Origin: Stomoxys calcitrans
Lineage: Eukaryota; Arthropoda; Insecta; Diptera; Muscidae
Direction of reading: 5' to 3'
DNA: 64,000 nucleotides
Assembly (NCBI RefSeq): GCF_963082655.1
Contig: NC_081555.1
Coordinates: forward strand, 31,295,266 to 31,359,265
Within the stretch, counting starts at the first letter, position 1; each line of letters opens with the position of its first letter. The notes below the pieces were generated by a model. It had not been told where the DNA came from. It made no database searches and saw nothing but the letters and a program-made list of their open reading frames with translations. A program made the translations under genes and the position numbers. This document shows, piece after piece, positions 32,700-43,929 of this stretch.

Positions 32700-33100
32700 C
32701 TTCAGCTATCGATAATCGCAACTTTCCATATTTTCGATATTTCTATTAATAAATATCGATAGCATCCATACTATCGGCAAATTCCCATCACCTATATTTC
32801 AAAAGAAAATGAGAAGTAAAAATCGTTAGGTCGATTTATATGGAAGGAATATCTATGCACTATTATGTTTTTTAAAGCGATCTGGATGTTTCAACGGAGA
32901 AAGTCATGGGAGAAATCCTTGTAAAAAGATTAGCCCAATCGGAAGAAAATAGCGCCCTCTATAGGCGCAAAGCATCTTAAAAAATATTTTTGTTCATATT
33001 TATAAAAAAGTTAACTTTGCCGATAGCATCGGATGGAAAAATAGCAATTGAGATTCAGACAAAAAATAAGATATGGATAGTATTGATATTGCCGAAGCAT
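32700..33100 (+). mobile_element. hAT-like TATCGATA MITE, end-truncated
   Basis: Internal order equals the 16351-16721 copy: TATCGATA at 32707 and 32754, 'taataaatatcgatagc', 'agtcatgggagaaatcc', 'gcccaatcggaagaaaa', 'gcgccctctataggcgc', then 'gccgatagcatcgga' and 'tattgatattgcc'. Both extreme ends are missing or altered (left 'cagctatcg'). Confidence 0.65.
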
Positions 33101-33104
33101 TAGA

Positions 33105-33163
33105 ACCCAGGTGTTCAACGTTATATGCGGAGATACTAAGCTCTGCGCTAATGTGGCCTTCCA
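33105..33163 (-). mobile_element. SINE tRNA-like head fragment
   Basis: 'tagaacccaggtgttcaacg' and 'gctctgcgctaatgtggcctt' are box B and box A regions in reverse. The body is absent. Confidence 0.65.
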
Positions 33164-34249
33164 TTTGTCGCAAAGATATTTCAAACGTTTAAATTTTTTT
33201 CATGCAGGTATTTTGAACTTTCAGTTAACGGAACTTCCTTTCTTTCGAGGGGAGACAGATGGCAGTGTCTCTTAACTTTACAACAATGATGACATTAACT
33301 TATCAGGCGACAATTTCCAGATGTCGTTCTCAGAACCGTTGTAATGCAGAGATCCCAACCAGCCTTTAGATTATTCTGAATATTAAACAGTTGGCGTCGT
33401 TCATACAACTTTACCGAAAGTCCCCCTATCGATTCGACTAAGCATTGAACAGTGGGTGGATTTTGAATGTGCTGTCCACCAGACCACAACATCATATAAT
33501 ATTATAGGTCTGGCAACTACAATATACAGTTAATACATGATACGCAGTTTAAAGGATTGCCAATTGGACTGTTGCTAATGAGATTTCTTAAAACATTTTC
33601 ATGAGAATACAATTTCCCAAAATTTTTATTTTTTTTTCAAAAATTTAGATATTTAAATATATTCATGATTGTTGGAATAAAAATATTTTGTTTTGGTTAA
33701 CAGAACATACTATGTTCATTTCATTTGAATTTGACTTTGAATTGCACATCTTCTTCGATTTGGTTTGGGGCCTGCAATACCTTCGAATGTACATTTGATC
33801 ATAAAGAGTGGCATATATTATTACACCAGCCCAGCAACTGTATAACCATTTCCTTTATCATATAGCAGGTTTTCAAGTATTAACGTGTATATTTACATAT
33901 TTACGTACATTTGTACATTTAATTAATATTGATTTAAAATCCATATTAAATTTATACACATCACACGTTCATATGGTGGTTTTGTATGATGCTGCTGCTC
34001 TCAAAACATCGTTTCAACAAAAATGTTGTTGCCCTTCGGGCAAGATATAAGAAGAAAAAAAAACAATAATAAAATAAACCAAGAAGAAGAAAAAGTCTTG
34101 GCTTTATTGTTGCTCTCTAGACTTACCTTAAACTACATTCAATTATTAAAATACATTTTAGTTGACTTTGCCCTGCTGATCTGATCCAGTCCCTATCTAC
34201 ATCTCCTTGACACTTATAAACTGAAATATTGTTAAAATTATTTTGTTAT
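33164..34249. other. No gene seen
   Basis: Noncoding, AT-rich. Frames at 33295-33495 and 33808-34050 have no recognisable homology. Confidence 0.45.
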
Positions 34250-34381
34250 TCATCGAAGACAATGACAAGCGCGGCAAGACAACAGCAGCAGCAACAAAAA
34301 GACAACACAAACAAAACGAAGACACTTGGTTGAACGTTCGGTCAATGAGCGAAGCGGAGCGCATTGGATCGGAGCCGCAGA
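34250..34381 (+). other. Candidate 5' leader exon (weak)
   Basis: This segment is less AT-rich than its surroundings and CAG-rich ('aacagcagcagcaacaaaaa'). It ends at a strong donor-like site, GTGAGT at 34382. A short ATG frame of 23 codons with a glutamine run starts at 34262 and stops at 34333. Such sequence is typical of fly leader exons. It could belong to Tis11, 26 kb downstream, or to another gene, or be nothing. Confidence 0.2.
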
Positions 34382-35204
34382 GTGAGTTATAGTTTATTTA
34401 AAGAAATGCACGTACATCATCGATTGTATTTTTTTAATTGAATCACAAATGACTGATAACGAACTGATTCGAAAATTACTTTAAACACTAAGTGACTGAG
34501 TTGTTTGTGTGCCGGATGAATAGACTGACAGACATACACGGAGGGACAGACAGCATGTTGCTGTTGATATTATTGACCGACCGTTAAGAATCGCTTCTAA
34601 TAATGATGATGATAAGAAAGAAACTCAAGCAACGAACCAAACAACCCTCCCGCTTGCCTAGTGGTCGTCTTTCTGTACTGCTGCTGCTGCCCCCTAATCA
34701 CAGCCCAACAGAAAATTATAATAAATAATTTCAACTCCGATAAGAAGGAGTTCAAACCTTTTCAATCTTCTTCGTGCTTGAGTGTTTTTTTTTTACTTCG
34801 AAAATTATCTACAAAACTACTAAGAAATTAAATTGATCTTATTACCAGAGTACTTACTATTGGTATAATGTGTTTTTTTATATTTTTAAAGTTCCAATTA
34901 TCAGTGAATGAATAACAAGAATCTGTGATATGTGCCTACAGTGGGGTACAAAATTATTAACAAACCAGTGCGCGAGTATGTATTTACAAAAATATTGTAG
35001 TCTTTGATTGACTGAAAACAAATTTCTTAAAGAACTTTAAAAATTTAAAGTGTATAAACTCAGTGCTCTACAGTAAACGAATGTTCCAATTTTCATAACA
35101 TTTCGTTCAATGGTGAATAGTAAGCAACCCTGTGTAATGTCAATCACAAACAAAACTTACAGCATACTACAGTGCACAAGATTACCAATGATGGTGAATT
35201 ATTG
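34382..35204. other. No gene seen
   Basis: Noncoding, with no recognised motif apart from the candidate donor at its left edge. Confidence 0.45.
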
Positions 35205-36058
35205 TGAATATGTAAGTGTTACAAATTTAAGTTCAATATCAATACAAATCAGCGGTATATGGGCAACACTTTGTAATCGTTAGGGATTGCAGTGCCGAAT
35301 AACTATTTCAAGAAATAAAAAACCGACCAAATTGTTCCTATATTGACTTAATTAGTTTTTTGTTAAAATATTTTTTGGGTTTATTGTTTGTTTGAACGGT
35401 TTAAATGGTTAGTTTTTCTTTATTTCTTTCAAAAAAAAAAAATTAATTAAATAGAGTTCAACTAAAAAAAGTCTTTTGGTATGAAAAAAAAAAAAAACGT
35501 TTGAATGCTGTGAAATTTCACTCTCGAAACAATTTAAATTTTAAGCGACTTTTCGGAAAGCATTATAGAATGCCTCTGTTTCCTAATGGAATGTTCATGG
35601 CAAAATTTGGAAGAATAGAAAACCAACCCTAAGTCGTGATTTTCTTATGAGTCGTTATATTTCGTGAGTCGTGATTAGCGTTTTGAGTCGTAATTAACGT
35701 TCACGCACGAATAATTTCACGCACGATCACGTGATTAGATTTGAAACTCACTCACGACTCACGTACACACCTCTAGTGGATATGGAAGATTTACAACTTT
35801 TAGTTCAATAACAATACAAATAGGTGACATATGGCAACACTTTGTAACCCTTAGGGATTGCAAAGGCAAATTACAATTTTAAAAAAATAATGATATTGAG
35901 TGCTTTTGTGTTAAAATAACAAACAGAATCGGTAGCTTAAATAAGGCACATTGCACCGGAGAAGAACTGAAAACTTAATTAATTTATAATTAAGTTAAAT
36001 CGACACAATCGGTTATTAGAGTGGCAAACTGTGATCATTAGGGATTGCAGGCCAGAAA
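35205..36058 (+). repeat. Three diverged copies of a ~150-bp local repeat
   Basis: Copies near 35215-35360, 35778-35930 and 35985-36058 share, in order, 'agttcaat..caatacaaat', 'atatgg.caacactttgtaa' and 'cttagggattgca'. The third copy is partial ('gagtggcaaactgtgatcat'). Copies are separated by unrelated sequence, including the GTCGTGA-rich segment at 35632-35776. Confidence 0.65.
35632..35776. repeat. GTCGTGA/CACGACTC-rich segment with TAGAGGTGTG end
   Basis: Repeated 'gagtcgtgatt' and 'cacgcacga' words end with 'cacgtacacacctcta', whose inverse TAGAGGTGTG resembles a hAT-type terminus. The other end is not clear. It is probably a small nonautonomous DNA element. Confidence 0.4.
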
Positions 36059-36059
36059 A

Positions 36060-36350
36060 TTATATATATGGCCGCATGTCACTATGGACATACACTTTGA
36101 GCCCTCTAAATACTAAAAAGTAACCTTGAAAAAGAAAATCCCTAATTGGTTTCCATAGCACGCCTTCAAGTTGGTTCATGCCTGGCATTGTGTGTCCACC
36201 AAAGTGCTGGCGTCTATTAGCCGCGCAACCCGTGCACTGACATAGGAAATGCGTCCCATTGTCTTCCCCAAATGCTATCATTTGGCGCACCTATTTTGCA
36301 TAAGTGAGCTCGTCCTATGTATCCCGTTATGACAGCGTTATATTGTTGGC
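36060..36350 (-). pseudogene. LINE family A: 3' end of ORF2 and UTR (minus)
   Basis: Reversed, it reads 'cataacgggatacatagg', 'gagctcacttatgcaaaat', a cysteine/histidine segment before the 3' end (TTTCCTATGTCAGTGCACGG) and 'tatgtccatagtgacatg'. The same order occurs at 41420-41700. It is truncated at both ends. Confidence 0.65.
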
Positions 36351-36532
36351 GAACTCTTAACACCTCAAAGTGAACAAAATGTGTATACGCCACCATAGGG
36401 CTGGTAGGGTTGCCAAACGTCATGATAGTTTTCCAAAAACAACACCTGAAATGTTGCGGCAAGTGAAGTCTAAAGTTCTGACAATATCTCGTGAAAGGAT
36501 GCAACATACATTTGAAAACGAGCTCAAACTAA

Positions 36533-36963
36533 AGGTGTTATCAGACTATACGTTTTTGTCTTATCACATGTTACTTTTTATGTATCATTGGTATTGCATT
36601 ATGTGTGTCAAAATTCCCAATTTACATACGATTCACATTTTCGCTATTACATCTGGATGTTATTTTTGTATGACATGACCTAAAAATGTGAACAAAAACT
36701 AATTTTTTATGGTTAAAAATTGTTAAAGTTGTGAGAATCATCACAATCATAAAGTTGTGAATTAATTTTGGGGTTTCATTCATTCAACTGACAACAAAAA
36801 CAGTTGAAGGAATAGAGCAACGCTCTAATCAATAAAATAACAGTGCTATTTTGAAAAGTGATTTGCATGTGTTAGTTTCATTTGTATCACACTATGTGTG
36901 CAATTTTACCAATAGCAAAATTTGATATGTCATGAGACAAGAACATGTAATGTGATGGCACCT
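36533..36963. mobile_element. 431-bp MITE with TAA target duplication (PIF/Harbinger-like)
   Basis: The ends are AGGTGTTATCA and, inverted, AGGTGCCATCA. Similarity continues imperfectly for about 40 bp (TTTTTGTCTTAT against TTCTTGTCTCAT). TAA lies outside each end (36530-36532 and 36964-36966), the TWA duplication typical of PIF/Harbinger. No transposase is encoded. Confidence 0.55.
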
Positions 36964-37071
36964 TAAAGCCTTACATGTTCCAAATAGGGATCTAAAATTC
37001 GACTAATCGTTTAATGGAATGTTTTGCAAAAGAAGTTAAAACAAATCGAAGTCGACTTTCGCAGTCGACAC

Positions 37072-37146
37072 CGCTGAGTATTTGTCGTGATGTTCCCGCC
37101 AGGCTTTCAACTTCATAGGCTGACATGCTAATCTCTGCTCTACCTC
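37072..37146 (-). mobile_element. SINE head, strongly diverged
   Basis: 'cgccaggctttcaacttcat', 'aggctgacatgctaatctct' and 'gctctacc' preserve the outline of the tRNA-like head in reverse. It is too diverged to be certain. Confidence 0.4.
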
Positions 37147-37179
37147 CAGCTGCAGATCATTTACCAAAAATGCCTGAGT

Positions 37180-37420
37180 GATCTTTTCGAAAAATACCTT
37201 ACACCAAAGCAAACAAAGTTAGAATCGAAAGAGCAAAGGCGCTTGCAAGAACCTGGTCAATTTCGGAACATCGTGTTCTCCGAAAACTTTCCCATTGATG
37301 TACCAACAAGACTCGGCATTGTCACATAAAGCTTATTCCACACTCAATTCTTCCAGACAGTGACTATCCAATTCGACAGATGCCAATACGATGGACTTGT
37401 TGGGCCATTTTAGAGAGTAA
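37180..37420 (+). pseudogene. Tc1/mariner transposase fragment
   Basis: Conceptual pieces NIVFSENFPID (near 37267), YQQDSALSHKA (second aspartate, near 37300) and LESKVRTKTRK (near 37405) follow the order expected for a mariner-type catalytic domain. The same block is found reversed at 46270-46905. The frame is broken throughout. Confidence 0.65.
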
Positions 37421-37429
37421 GGTGAGGAC

Positions 37430-38140
37430 TAAAACAAGGAAGACAAGCCATTATATTATATGGTGCTGTAGTCGAGTGGACGGGACAATTCAATTCAAAG
37501 GATGACAACATTGACAATACCTATGGAGCACTTAATACAAGTTTACACATTAAGCTTACGGACATCGTGGCTATACAATGTTCTGCTATCTTTCTCTGTG
37601 GCCAAGCAGCAGATATGGACATTGTGTAATCCTTAATACAATGCCATATTTTCCAGGCAATGAAGCAATCACATCGTCTGAATTGCTATTTGATAAACAC
37701 GACTATAACACTATACCAGATAGAGTCTATTTAAACTAAAATATCCCTAGTAACAGAAGGTACCTAATCCATCTAACGTAATTTTTTCAATGAAGACGAT
37801 CGGGTGGACTATACCCTAAAGTCTTAGGACATGATATGTGAAGAAGGTTCCCTAGTCACTGCAATGTGTACGGAGGGGAATTTTTTGCTATTTTCGGGCT
37901 TCTGCTAAATCTCTACAGGTCGCAATCTACTATCGCAAATATCTCAACGAAATTGCCGAAAAGTTAAGGTTGTCAAGAAATAGGAATCTATAGAACATCT
38001 GCTGTGTGCTTGCCCCAGGCTAGTGGACAGGAGTTCTACTTTAGATTCTCATTTCTTTGAAGACTTGACTTGGGTTAATGGTAGAGACTAGAAGGCATCA
38101 TTCCTTCTGTTGTTCACAAGGGATTAGTGTGTCTGACTGC
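37430..38140 (+). pseudogene. LINE family B: degenerate RT-end/RNase H segment
   Basis: It aligns with 10320-10480 through 'ttttccaggcaatg', 'tgctatttgataaa', 'aaaatatccctagtaacaga' and 'caatgaagacgatcgggtgg'. The later 'gaacatctgctgtgtgcttgcc' resembles the cysteine motif near the LINE 3' end. There are many stops. Confidence 0.55.
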
Positions 38141-39329
38141 ATACACCACTAGCATCTAATCAAAGGAAAATAATCTGGCCTTTGTAATGCCAACAAGTTC
38201 TTATGATATATTTTTTATTCAACCCTTATACTGCCCTATTTGGTCGTATGCGTCTTTACAGCTGCATTGCAAGTCACTATAACAACGCTTTATTCTTGGG
38301 CAACCATAACACTTCCCAAGTTATTACCTTCCTACATTGAAATACACATTGTTTTTACGGTTCCAACATTCTTTCCTGATACTGTTGTCTGACATTGTTA
38401 TCTCTAGATTTTATTTATATGAGTTTATGTGAGAGTAGGTAAATTTTGCATGTGTGTGTTTATGTTGTGTGTCATATACCCAATTTGATAAGGTATTTTA
38501 TCCCCTGTCCCAAAAAGGCTCCTTTCATGGGTTATTTATGGACATAAAGATTGTTTTTTGTCTGATGGTAAGAGACGACCACTACTACACAAAGATTACC
38601 CAACGAACGAAAAACGCGGAGGGACCGAAAATTACTTCAACTCTAATGGACATATGTTTTAGTTTGAATTATATGTCAATTCGTTTGTTGGTTTCGATAA
38701 CTAGAACAGTGTAGGAGATATGAATGAGTAAATCAAAACAACGTTGTTTAAAACCCGGACAAAAAGTGAAATTTGTGAAGATTGCAACAACTTAAAAAAA
38801 TAATTTTATAATACTATATATTTCCTATGAAGTCGTAGTTCTCTAAAGTTGTAGAGAAAAAAATGGAAAACATTTTATTTGTTTTTAAAAAATGTCTTCT
38901 TAAAATACACAAAATAAAACATTTGTTAAAATTTACTAAAGAAAATTTAATAAAATTTTCAATAGAATTATTGTAATTTTTTTTGCGAAACTTTGGTAAA
39001 ATTTTTAGTTTATAAGTTTAAAAGCCTAAAATAGAAGGATTTTTATTTACTCTATTTAGTTTTCCTTGTAAGTCTTGTGTTCCTCAATGTAATCGAAACA
39101 AAAAATGTCATTCAGCCCTTTTTCGTAAAGTCCCCAATATGACCCCTTCGTGGCTCGATCAAAATATTCCCAAAAGTATTTGGCACAGTTTTATTTCTTA
39201 TATTGTTAAATATATTATATACCAAAATGAAAGGATAACGAGTTATCGAAATCAAATATTTACAATAATAAATAGAAAATTTTTACAAAAATGTCGGAAG
39301 GGAAAATTCTCCCCTTTATTTATTTCTTC
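38141..39329. other. No gene seen
   Basis: Noncoding, AT-rich, especially 38770-39010. The frame at 38454-38714 has no recognisable homology. Confidence 0.5.
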
Positions 39330-39497
39330 TTTTGCCCCATCTTTCATAATTTATTCAGGTTTTCTTCTTCAGGTTTCTTTCTTTTCATAATTTATTGAGG
39401 TTTTCCTGTAGTTCTTTTTTTTTGAGTTCCACAATATAAACGATAACAAATTTTATCGAAATAGGGTTTCCCATTTAGAATAGCTACCTATTTTTTG
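39330..39497 (+). repeat. Local repeat 'TTATTGAGATTTTCC...CGAAATAGGGTT' (copy 1)
   Basis: 'tttattgaggttttcct', 'aacgataacaaattttatcg' and 'aaatagggtttcccatttag' recur at 41870-42005 and 42125-42240. It directly precedes a type A modular repeat. Confidence 0.6.
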
Positions 39498-40738
39498 GTA
39501 CCCTCCACCATGAATGGGGGTATACTAATTTCGTCATTCTTTTTGTAACATCTCGAAATATTCGTCTAAGACACCATAACGTATTGTATATATATTCTTG
39601 ATCGTCATGACGTTTTAAGTCGATTTAGCCATGCTCGTCTGTCGAAAACACGCTAACTTTGGAAGGAGTAAATCTAGGCGCTTCAAACTTTGCACAAAAA
39701 CTTGCAACAGTGTAGGTTGGTTGGGACTGTAAATGGGCCATATCGGTTTATGCTAGGCACGCTAACTTTGGAAGGAGTAAAGCTAGGCGCTTCAAATTTT
39801 GCACAAATACTTGCAATCAGTCGCTTCAAACTTTAGGCGCTTCAAATTTTGCACAAATACTTGCAATCAGTGTAGGTCGGTTGAGATTGTAAATGGGCCA
39901 TATAGGTCCATGTTTTTATATAGTTGCCATACAAACTGATCTTAGATCTTGACTTCTTGAGCCACTTGAGGGCGTCATTCTTATCCGATTTACTACAAAG
40001 TGTTTTATTACAACTTACAACAACTGTGCTAAGTATGGTTCAAATCGGTTTATAACCTGATATAACAGCCATATAAACCGATCTCGGATCTTGACTTCTT
40101 GAGCCACTAAAGGGCGCAGTTATCATCCGATTTGGCTGAATTTTTGCATGAAGTGTTTTGTTATGACTTCCAACAACTGTTTTAAGTATGGTTGAAATCG
40201 GTTCATAACCTGATATAACAGCCATATAAACCGATCTTGGATCTTGACTTCTTGAGCCACTAGAGGACGCAATTCTCATACGATTTGGCTGAGATTTTGC
40301 ATGAAGTGTTTTGTTATGACTTCCAAAAATTGTGCTAAGTATGGTTCAAATTGGTACATATCCTGATATAGTTGCCTTATAAAACAATCTGGTATCTTGA
40401 CTTTTTGATTTGGCTGAAATTTCGTAAAATGGCTTTCTCCATGACCTTCAACATACGTGTCCAATATGATCTGAAACGATCTATAGCCTCCATATAAACC
40501 GATCTACCGATTATGCTTCTTGAGCACCTACAAGGCGCAATTCTTATCCGAATGGACTGAAATATTACTCAATGACTTCTACGGTCTTCAACATTCAATT
40601 CGTTTATGGTCCGAATCGGACTATAACTTGATATATCTCCAATAGCATAACAATTTGTATCCATTATTCTTTGTTTGCCTAAAAGGAGATGCCGCGCAAG
40701 GAACTCGACAAATGCAGACCACACTCTTACTTGTTTTT
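39498..40738 (+). repeat. Modular tandem repeat, type A
   Basis: It begins 'accctccaccatgaatggg' and 'aacatctcgaaatattcgtc'. The leader has a local duplication (39650-39880), with 'gctaggcgcttcaaattttg' and its near-copies. Modules follow with 'ggatcttgacttcttgagcc' near 39942, 40083, 40227 and 40390, and it ends 'aaggaactcgacaaatgcag' and 'cttacttgttttt'. The right inverted end (ggagggtata) is deleted. Confidence 0.75.
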
Positions 40739-40814
40739 AGTTTAAATTGAATTAAAAACTTTAACATATTTTGATGGCGAAACCTTTCAAATAATGGATC
40801 CGAAATTATGCCCT

Positions 40815-41049
40815 GAGTGAGTCGCTTGGGGTTCAAAATGTGGTGGTCTACATTGAGAACCCAGGGATTGAGATCTGTTTTAAACTGACTGACCATAATA
40901 CGGTCCTGCAAGCGGAGGTCCGGGCCATCACGGAATGCGTGAGGACGGTAAGGTCACGAACAGTCTTGGAATGTAAGAAGGAGATTAATGCTTTCTCTGA
41001 GGATGGAGCGATCCGTGTAATTCTGTGGAACGGCGAAACCGTCGGTAAA
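40815..41049 (+). pseudogene. LINE family A: RNase H part, 5' of SINE
   Basis: The translation VVYIENPGIEICFKLTDHNTVLQAEVRAITECV matches the RNase H segment that is deleted in the 3755 copy. It then skips the FTDSK region and continues in the 'ctctgaggatggagcgatcc' part. This is an internally deleted relic whose continuation lies beyond the SINE at 41323. Confidence 0.7.
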
Positions 41050-41322
41050 ATACAACTTTTGCCCATGAACATTCCACTAAGAAACAGGGGCAAACTTCTC
41101 ATATATCAATGTGTGCAGTCCGATTTAAGTTTAAGCTCAATAATAATGGACCTCCTTTTTATAGCCGAGTCCAAACGGCGTGCCGCAGTGCGACACCTCT
41201 TTGGAGAGGAGTTTTACATGGCATAGTACCTCACAAATGTTGCCAGATTTAGGAGGGGAATTCGAACCCCGGCGTTCAGCGACATAGGTAGACATGCTAA
41301 CCTCTGCGCATCGGTGGCCTCC
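41050..41322 (-). mobile_element. tRNA-derived SINE inserted in LINE family A
   Basis: Reverse orientation: it runs from 'acttttgcccatgaacattc' to the head with 'gctaacctctgcgca' and 'ggtggcctcc'. A deletion removes sequence between 'aggaggggaa' and box B 'ttcgaacccc'. The LINE resumes at 41323, so the SINE is the younger insertion. Confidence 0.85.
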
Positions 41323-41755
41323 AGCAAAACAAGCAAAATCCTATTGGGAGATCCAAATCGTGAGAAAACGAGGATATTACTTAAAGGAAGTAAGAAGGAG
41401 GTCAGTAAAGCTTTCGGTATCATAAAGGGACACAGAACTACGAGCTCACTTATGCAAAATCGGTGTGGCAAATGTATAGGGAATGCGGGGAAGATGATGA
41501 GACGTTGGACCATTTCCTATGTCATTGCCCGGCACTTAGGTACCGTTATCTGAACCAACTTGGCATGGCATGGAAAACAATTAAGAATTTTGTAAGTAGA
41601 ACGAATTCCTAACTTAAATTTTCTTTTTCGAGATTACTTTTTTTAGTATTTAGTGCGCACAACAAGCCGATTACTGTCTTAGGTGTATGTCCATAGTGGC
41701 ATGGGGCGGATTAATTTCCGCACTCTCTCTTCAATCTAACCTAACCTAGATTATT
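41323..41755 (+). pseudogene. LINE family A: 3' end of ORF2 and 3' UTR, 3' of SINE
   Basis: It continues as KILLGDPNREKTRILLKGSKKEVSKAFGII. The next part, read in a shifted frame, gives 'tgtggcaaatgtatagggaa' and 'cgttggaccatttcctatg', then 'cattgcccggcacttagg', the cysteine/histidine motif before the 3' end. The 3' UTR is 'ccgattactgtcttaggtgt' and 'gtggcatggggcggattaa', ending 'ctaacctaacc'. Confidence 0.75.
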
Positions 41756-42240
41756 TCCCGGTGTAAACTCGCCGATAAAAGTGATTTCTTTTGCTCTTCT
41801 TTCATTATTATTGAGATTTTCCTCCTTTAATTTCGCACCCTCTCTTCAATCTAACCTAACTAGATTAACCGATAGAAGTGTTTTCTTTTGCTCTTCTTTT
41901 ATTATTGAGATTTTCCTTTCATTTTGTTGCTTTATACATTGTAATCGATAACAAAATGTATCGAAATAGGGTTGCTCATTTAGCATAGCTACTGATTTTT
42001 ATTTGAATTGCATAGTGGCATGGGGGGGGATTAATATCCGCACCCTCTCTTCAATCTAACCCAACCTAGATTATTTACCGGTGTAAACTCGCCAATAAAC
42101 GTGTTTTCTTTTGCTCTTTCATTATTATTGAGATTTTCCTTTCATTCTGTTGCTTTATACATTGTAATCGCTAACAAAATTTATCGAAATAGGGTTGCTC
42201 ATTTAGCATAGCTACTGATTTTTATTTACTTTTTATTTGA
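41756..42240 (+). repeat. Duplication of LINE 3' tail with its flank (offset ~319 bp)
   Basis: 'catagtggcatggg' and the LINE tail at 41692-41750 recur at 42011-42066, each followed by 'ttattt(c/a)ccggtgtaaactcg'. The 'ttattgagattttcctttca' unit and 'cgaaatagggttgctcattt' recur at about 41905-42000 and 42128-42235. A partial third tail is at 41845-41875. This is a stepwise local duplication after the LINE insertion. Confidence 0.8.
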
Positions 42241-43929
42241 ATTGCATTTCAACCTATTACAAAAAATGTGATTGAAATGATTCTTTTACTCCTTATCATA
42301 AACATCATCTCAAATTCCAATATCTCATTTTAAATAGTACACAACATTAATTGCATTAGAATATTGCGAAATGGCAGCCAAAAATATAAACAAGTTTGAC
42401 AAGCTGGTCATATTATGACCACTTGTTTGTTTGCTTGCTAATTCTGTTTAACAACAAATCACCACGATAAAAAAACAGAACTCACGAAACTTATTCATTT
42501 CTCTAAGAGATTGCGTAAAATAGATAAAAGACCGCAAATAGTATGTATGCTGTGTGACTAGCAAATCAACAGCAGCAACACCAACACCAACAACAGCTCC
42601 ATAACCAGCAGCTAGGTAACTAACTGCCTTTGAATAAACAAAGCGCGACAATATATAAATTATGGCTCATAGATAGTGGAATTTTTGTTCTGGTGTGAGG
42701 TTGTATTCATTGCTAGATTTCTTAGAATTTTTGTAGAGATATATGTGGCAGAAAATCCCATTCAACTTGTCAATCACGGCTTCATTAATAAAACGATGCA
42801 AAATGGAACTTAACTGAGACAAAAATATAAACACATAGGTAGATATACATATGAGAATTGGATATTTTAAGACATGTTGAACCCTACTTCAGTTTTTGTT
42901 AAATCTTTAGAAACGAATTATCACGAGCTCAATTAAGTGGCCCCAAATTCAATGATAATCAAAGTGTACTTTTAATCACTACGACATGTCATTCTTGATC
43001 ACTGTGACAAACCATCCATTGTAACACTTCATTAGATAGTGTCTTTTCACAGTCACTACCTATAAATTAACTTTTCCTTTCTATAAAAATTCGTTCACCT
43101 ATTAGGTCGTACTGCCTACGAGAAGAAAGAGAGCAGCGCCATGTTGCTCTGCTGTAAATATGGCAAACAAGCATTTATTCCGTATTATGTTGTTGTTGGG
43201 GAATTACCGGTTACTAATGTTGCATGTGCAGATAACGATTGCGTGTGAATGTGAATGTTCAATCATTTGGGGGAGGTTAGCTAGTACGACGAGGAGTATG
43301 TAGGTACTCCAACTTGTTGTTTATGTTAACAGTCAGCCAACTCAGGCTAACGCACATACATACACACAGACGCAGGGGAGTTGAGTCAGATTTATTTTTA
43401 CAAAACACTTGCTCCTGCGAAAGTGTGAGTGCAAATAAGATATGTGGTCCAGCGATGCCACTTCGAGAAATTTCACAATTGAAGGAAATTCCAAATTTCG
43501 ATTAGGTGTGAAATCGATAAAGATATGAAAAGAAGAAATTGTAAAACTAGATCCAATTTCAAGCCAAAAAGTTGTTATTTGGACAAGAACATAGAATGGA
43601 GATCAATGTGAAGCATGGATTAGCATTTCAGCTATTCGATTAGTTTATCGTTGTCCCATTCGCCAGAAATGGGCTGGATTCGACTCAAAGAAATTGCTAA
43701 ATAAATTTTTGCAGTTGGTATAACGTACAGGGTAGCTGAAACAAAGTGTTACCACTTTAAACGACCACATTTAGTTTGTAAACCTCTTTTGTATTGATTC
43801 AAATGTTAAAAATTTGTGAAAATAATCTAAGTTTTAGAATCCTTTCCCTTTTGCTCCATATGACAACCTATTGCCATTACTTGCTCCGAGTCGGTCAAAA
43901 AATGAGTTGCAAACTACACGAATGTAATC
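42241..43929. other. No gene seen
   Basis: Noncoding. Frames of 63-67 codons at 42448-42651, 43314-43505 and 43794-43985 show no recognisable homology. Confidence 0.45.

Noticed and set aside
41214..41513. 99-codon minus-strand frame
   Set aside because: It is antisense to a SINE and a LINE tail.
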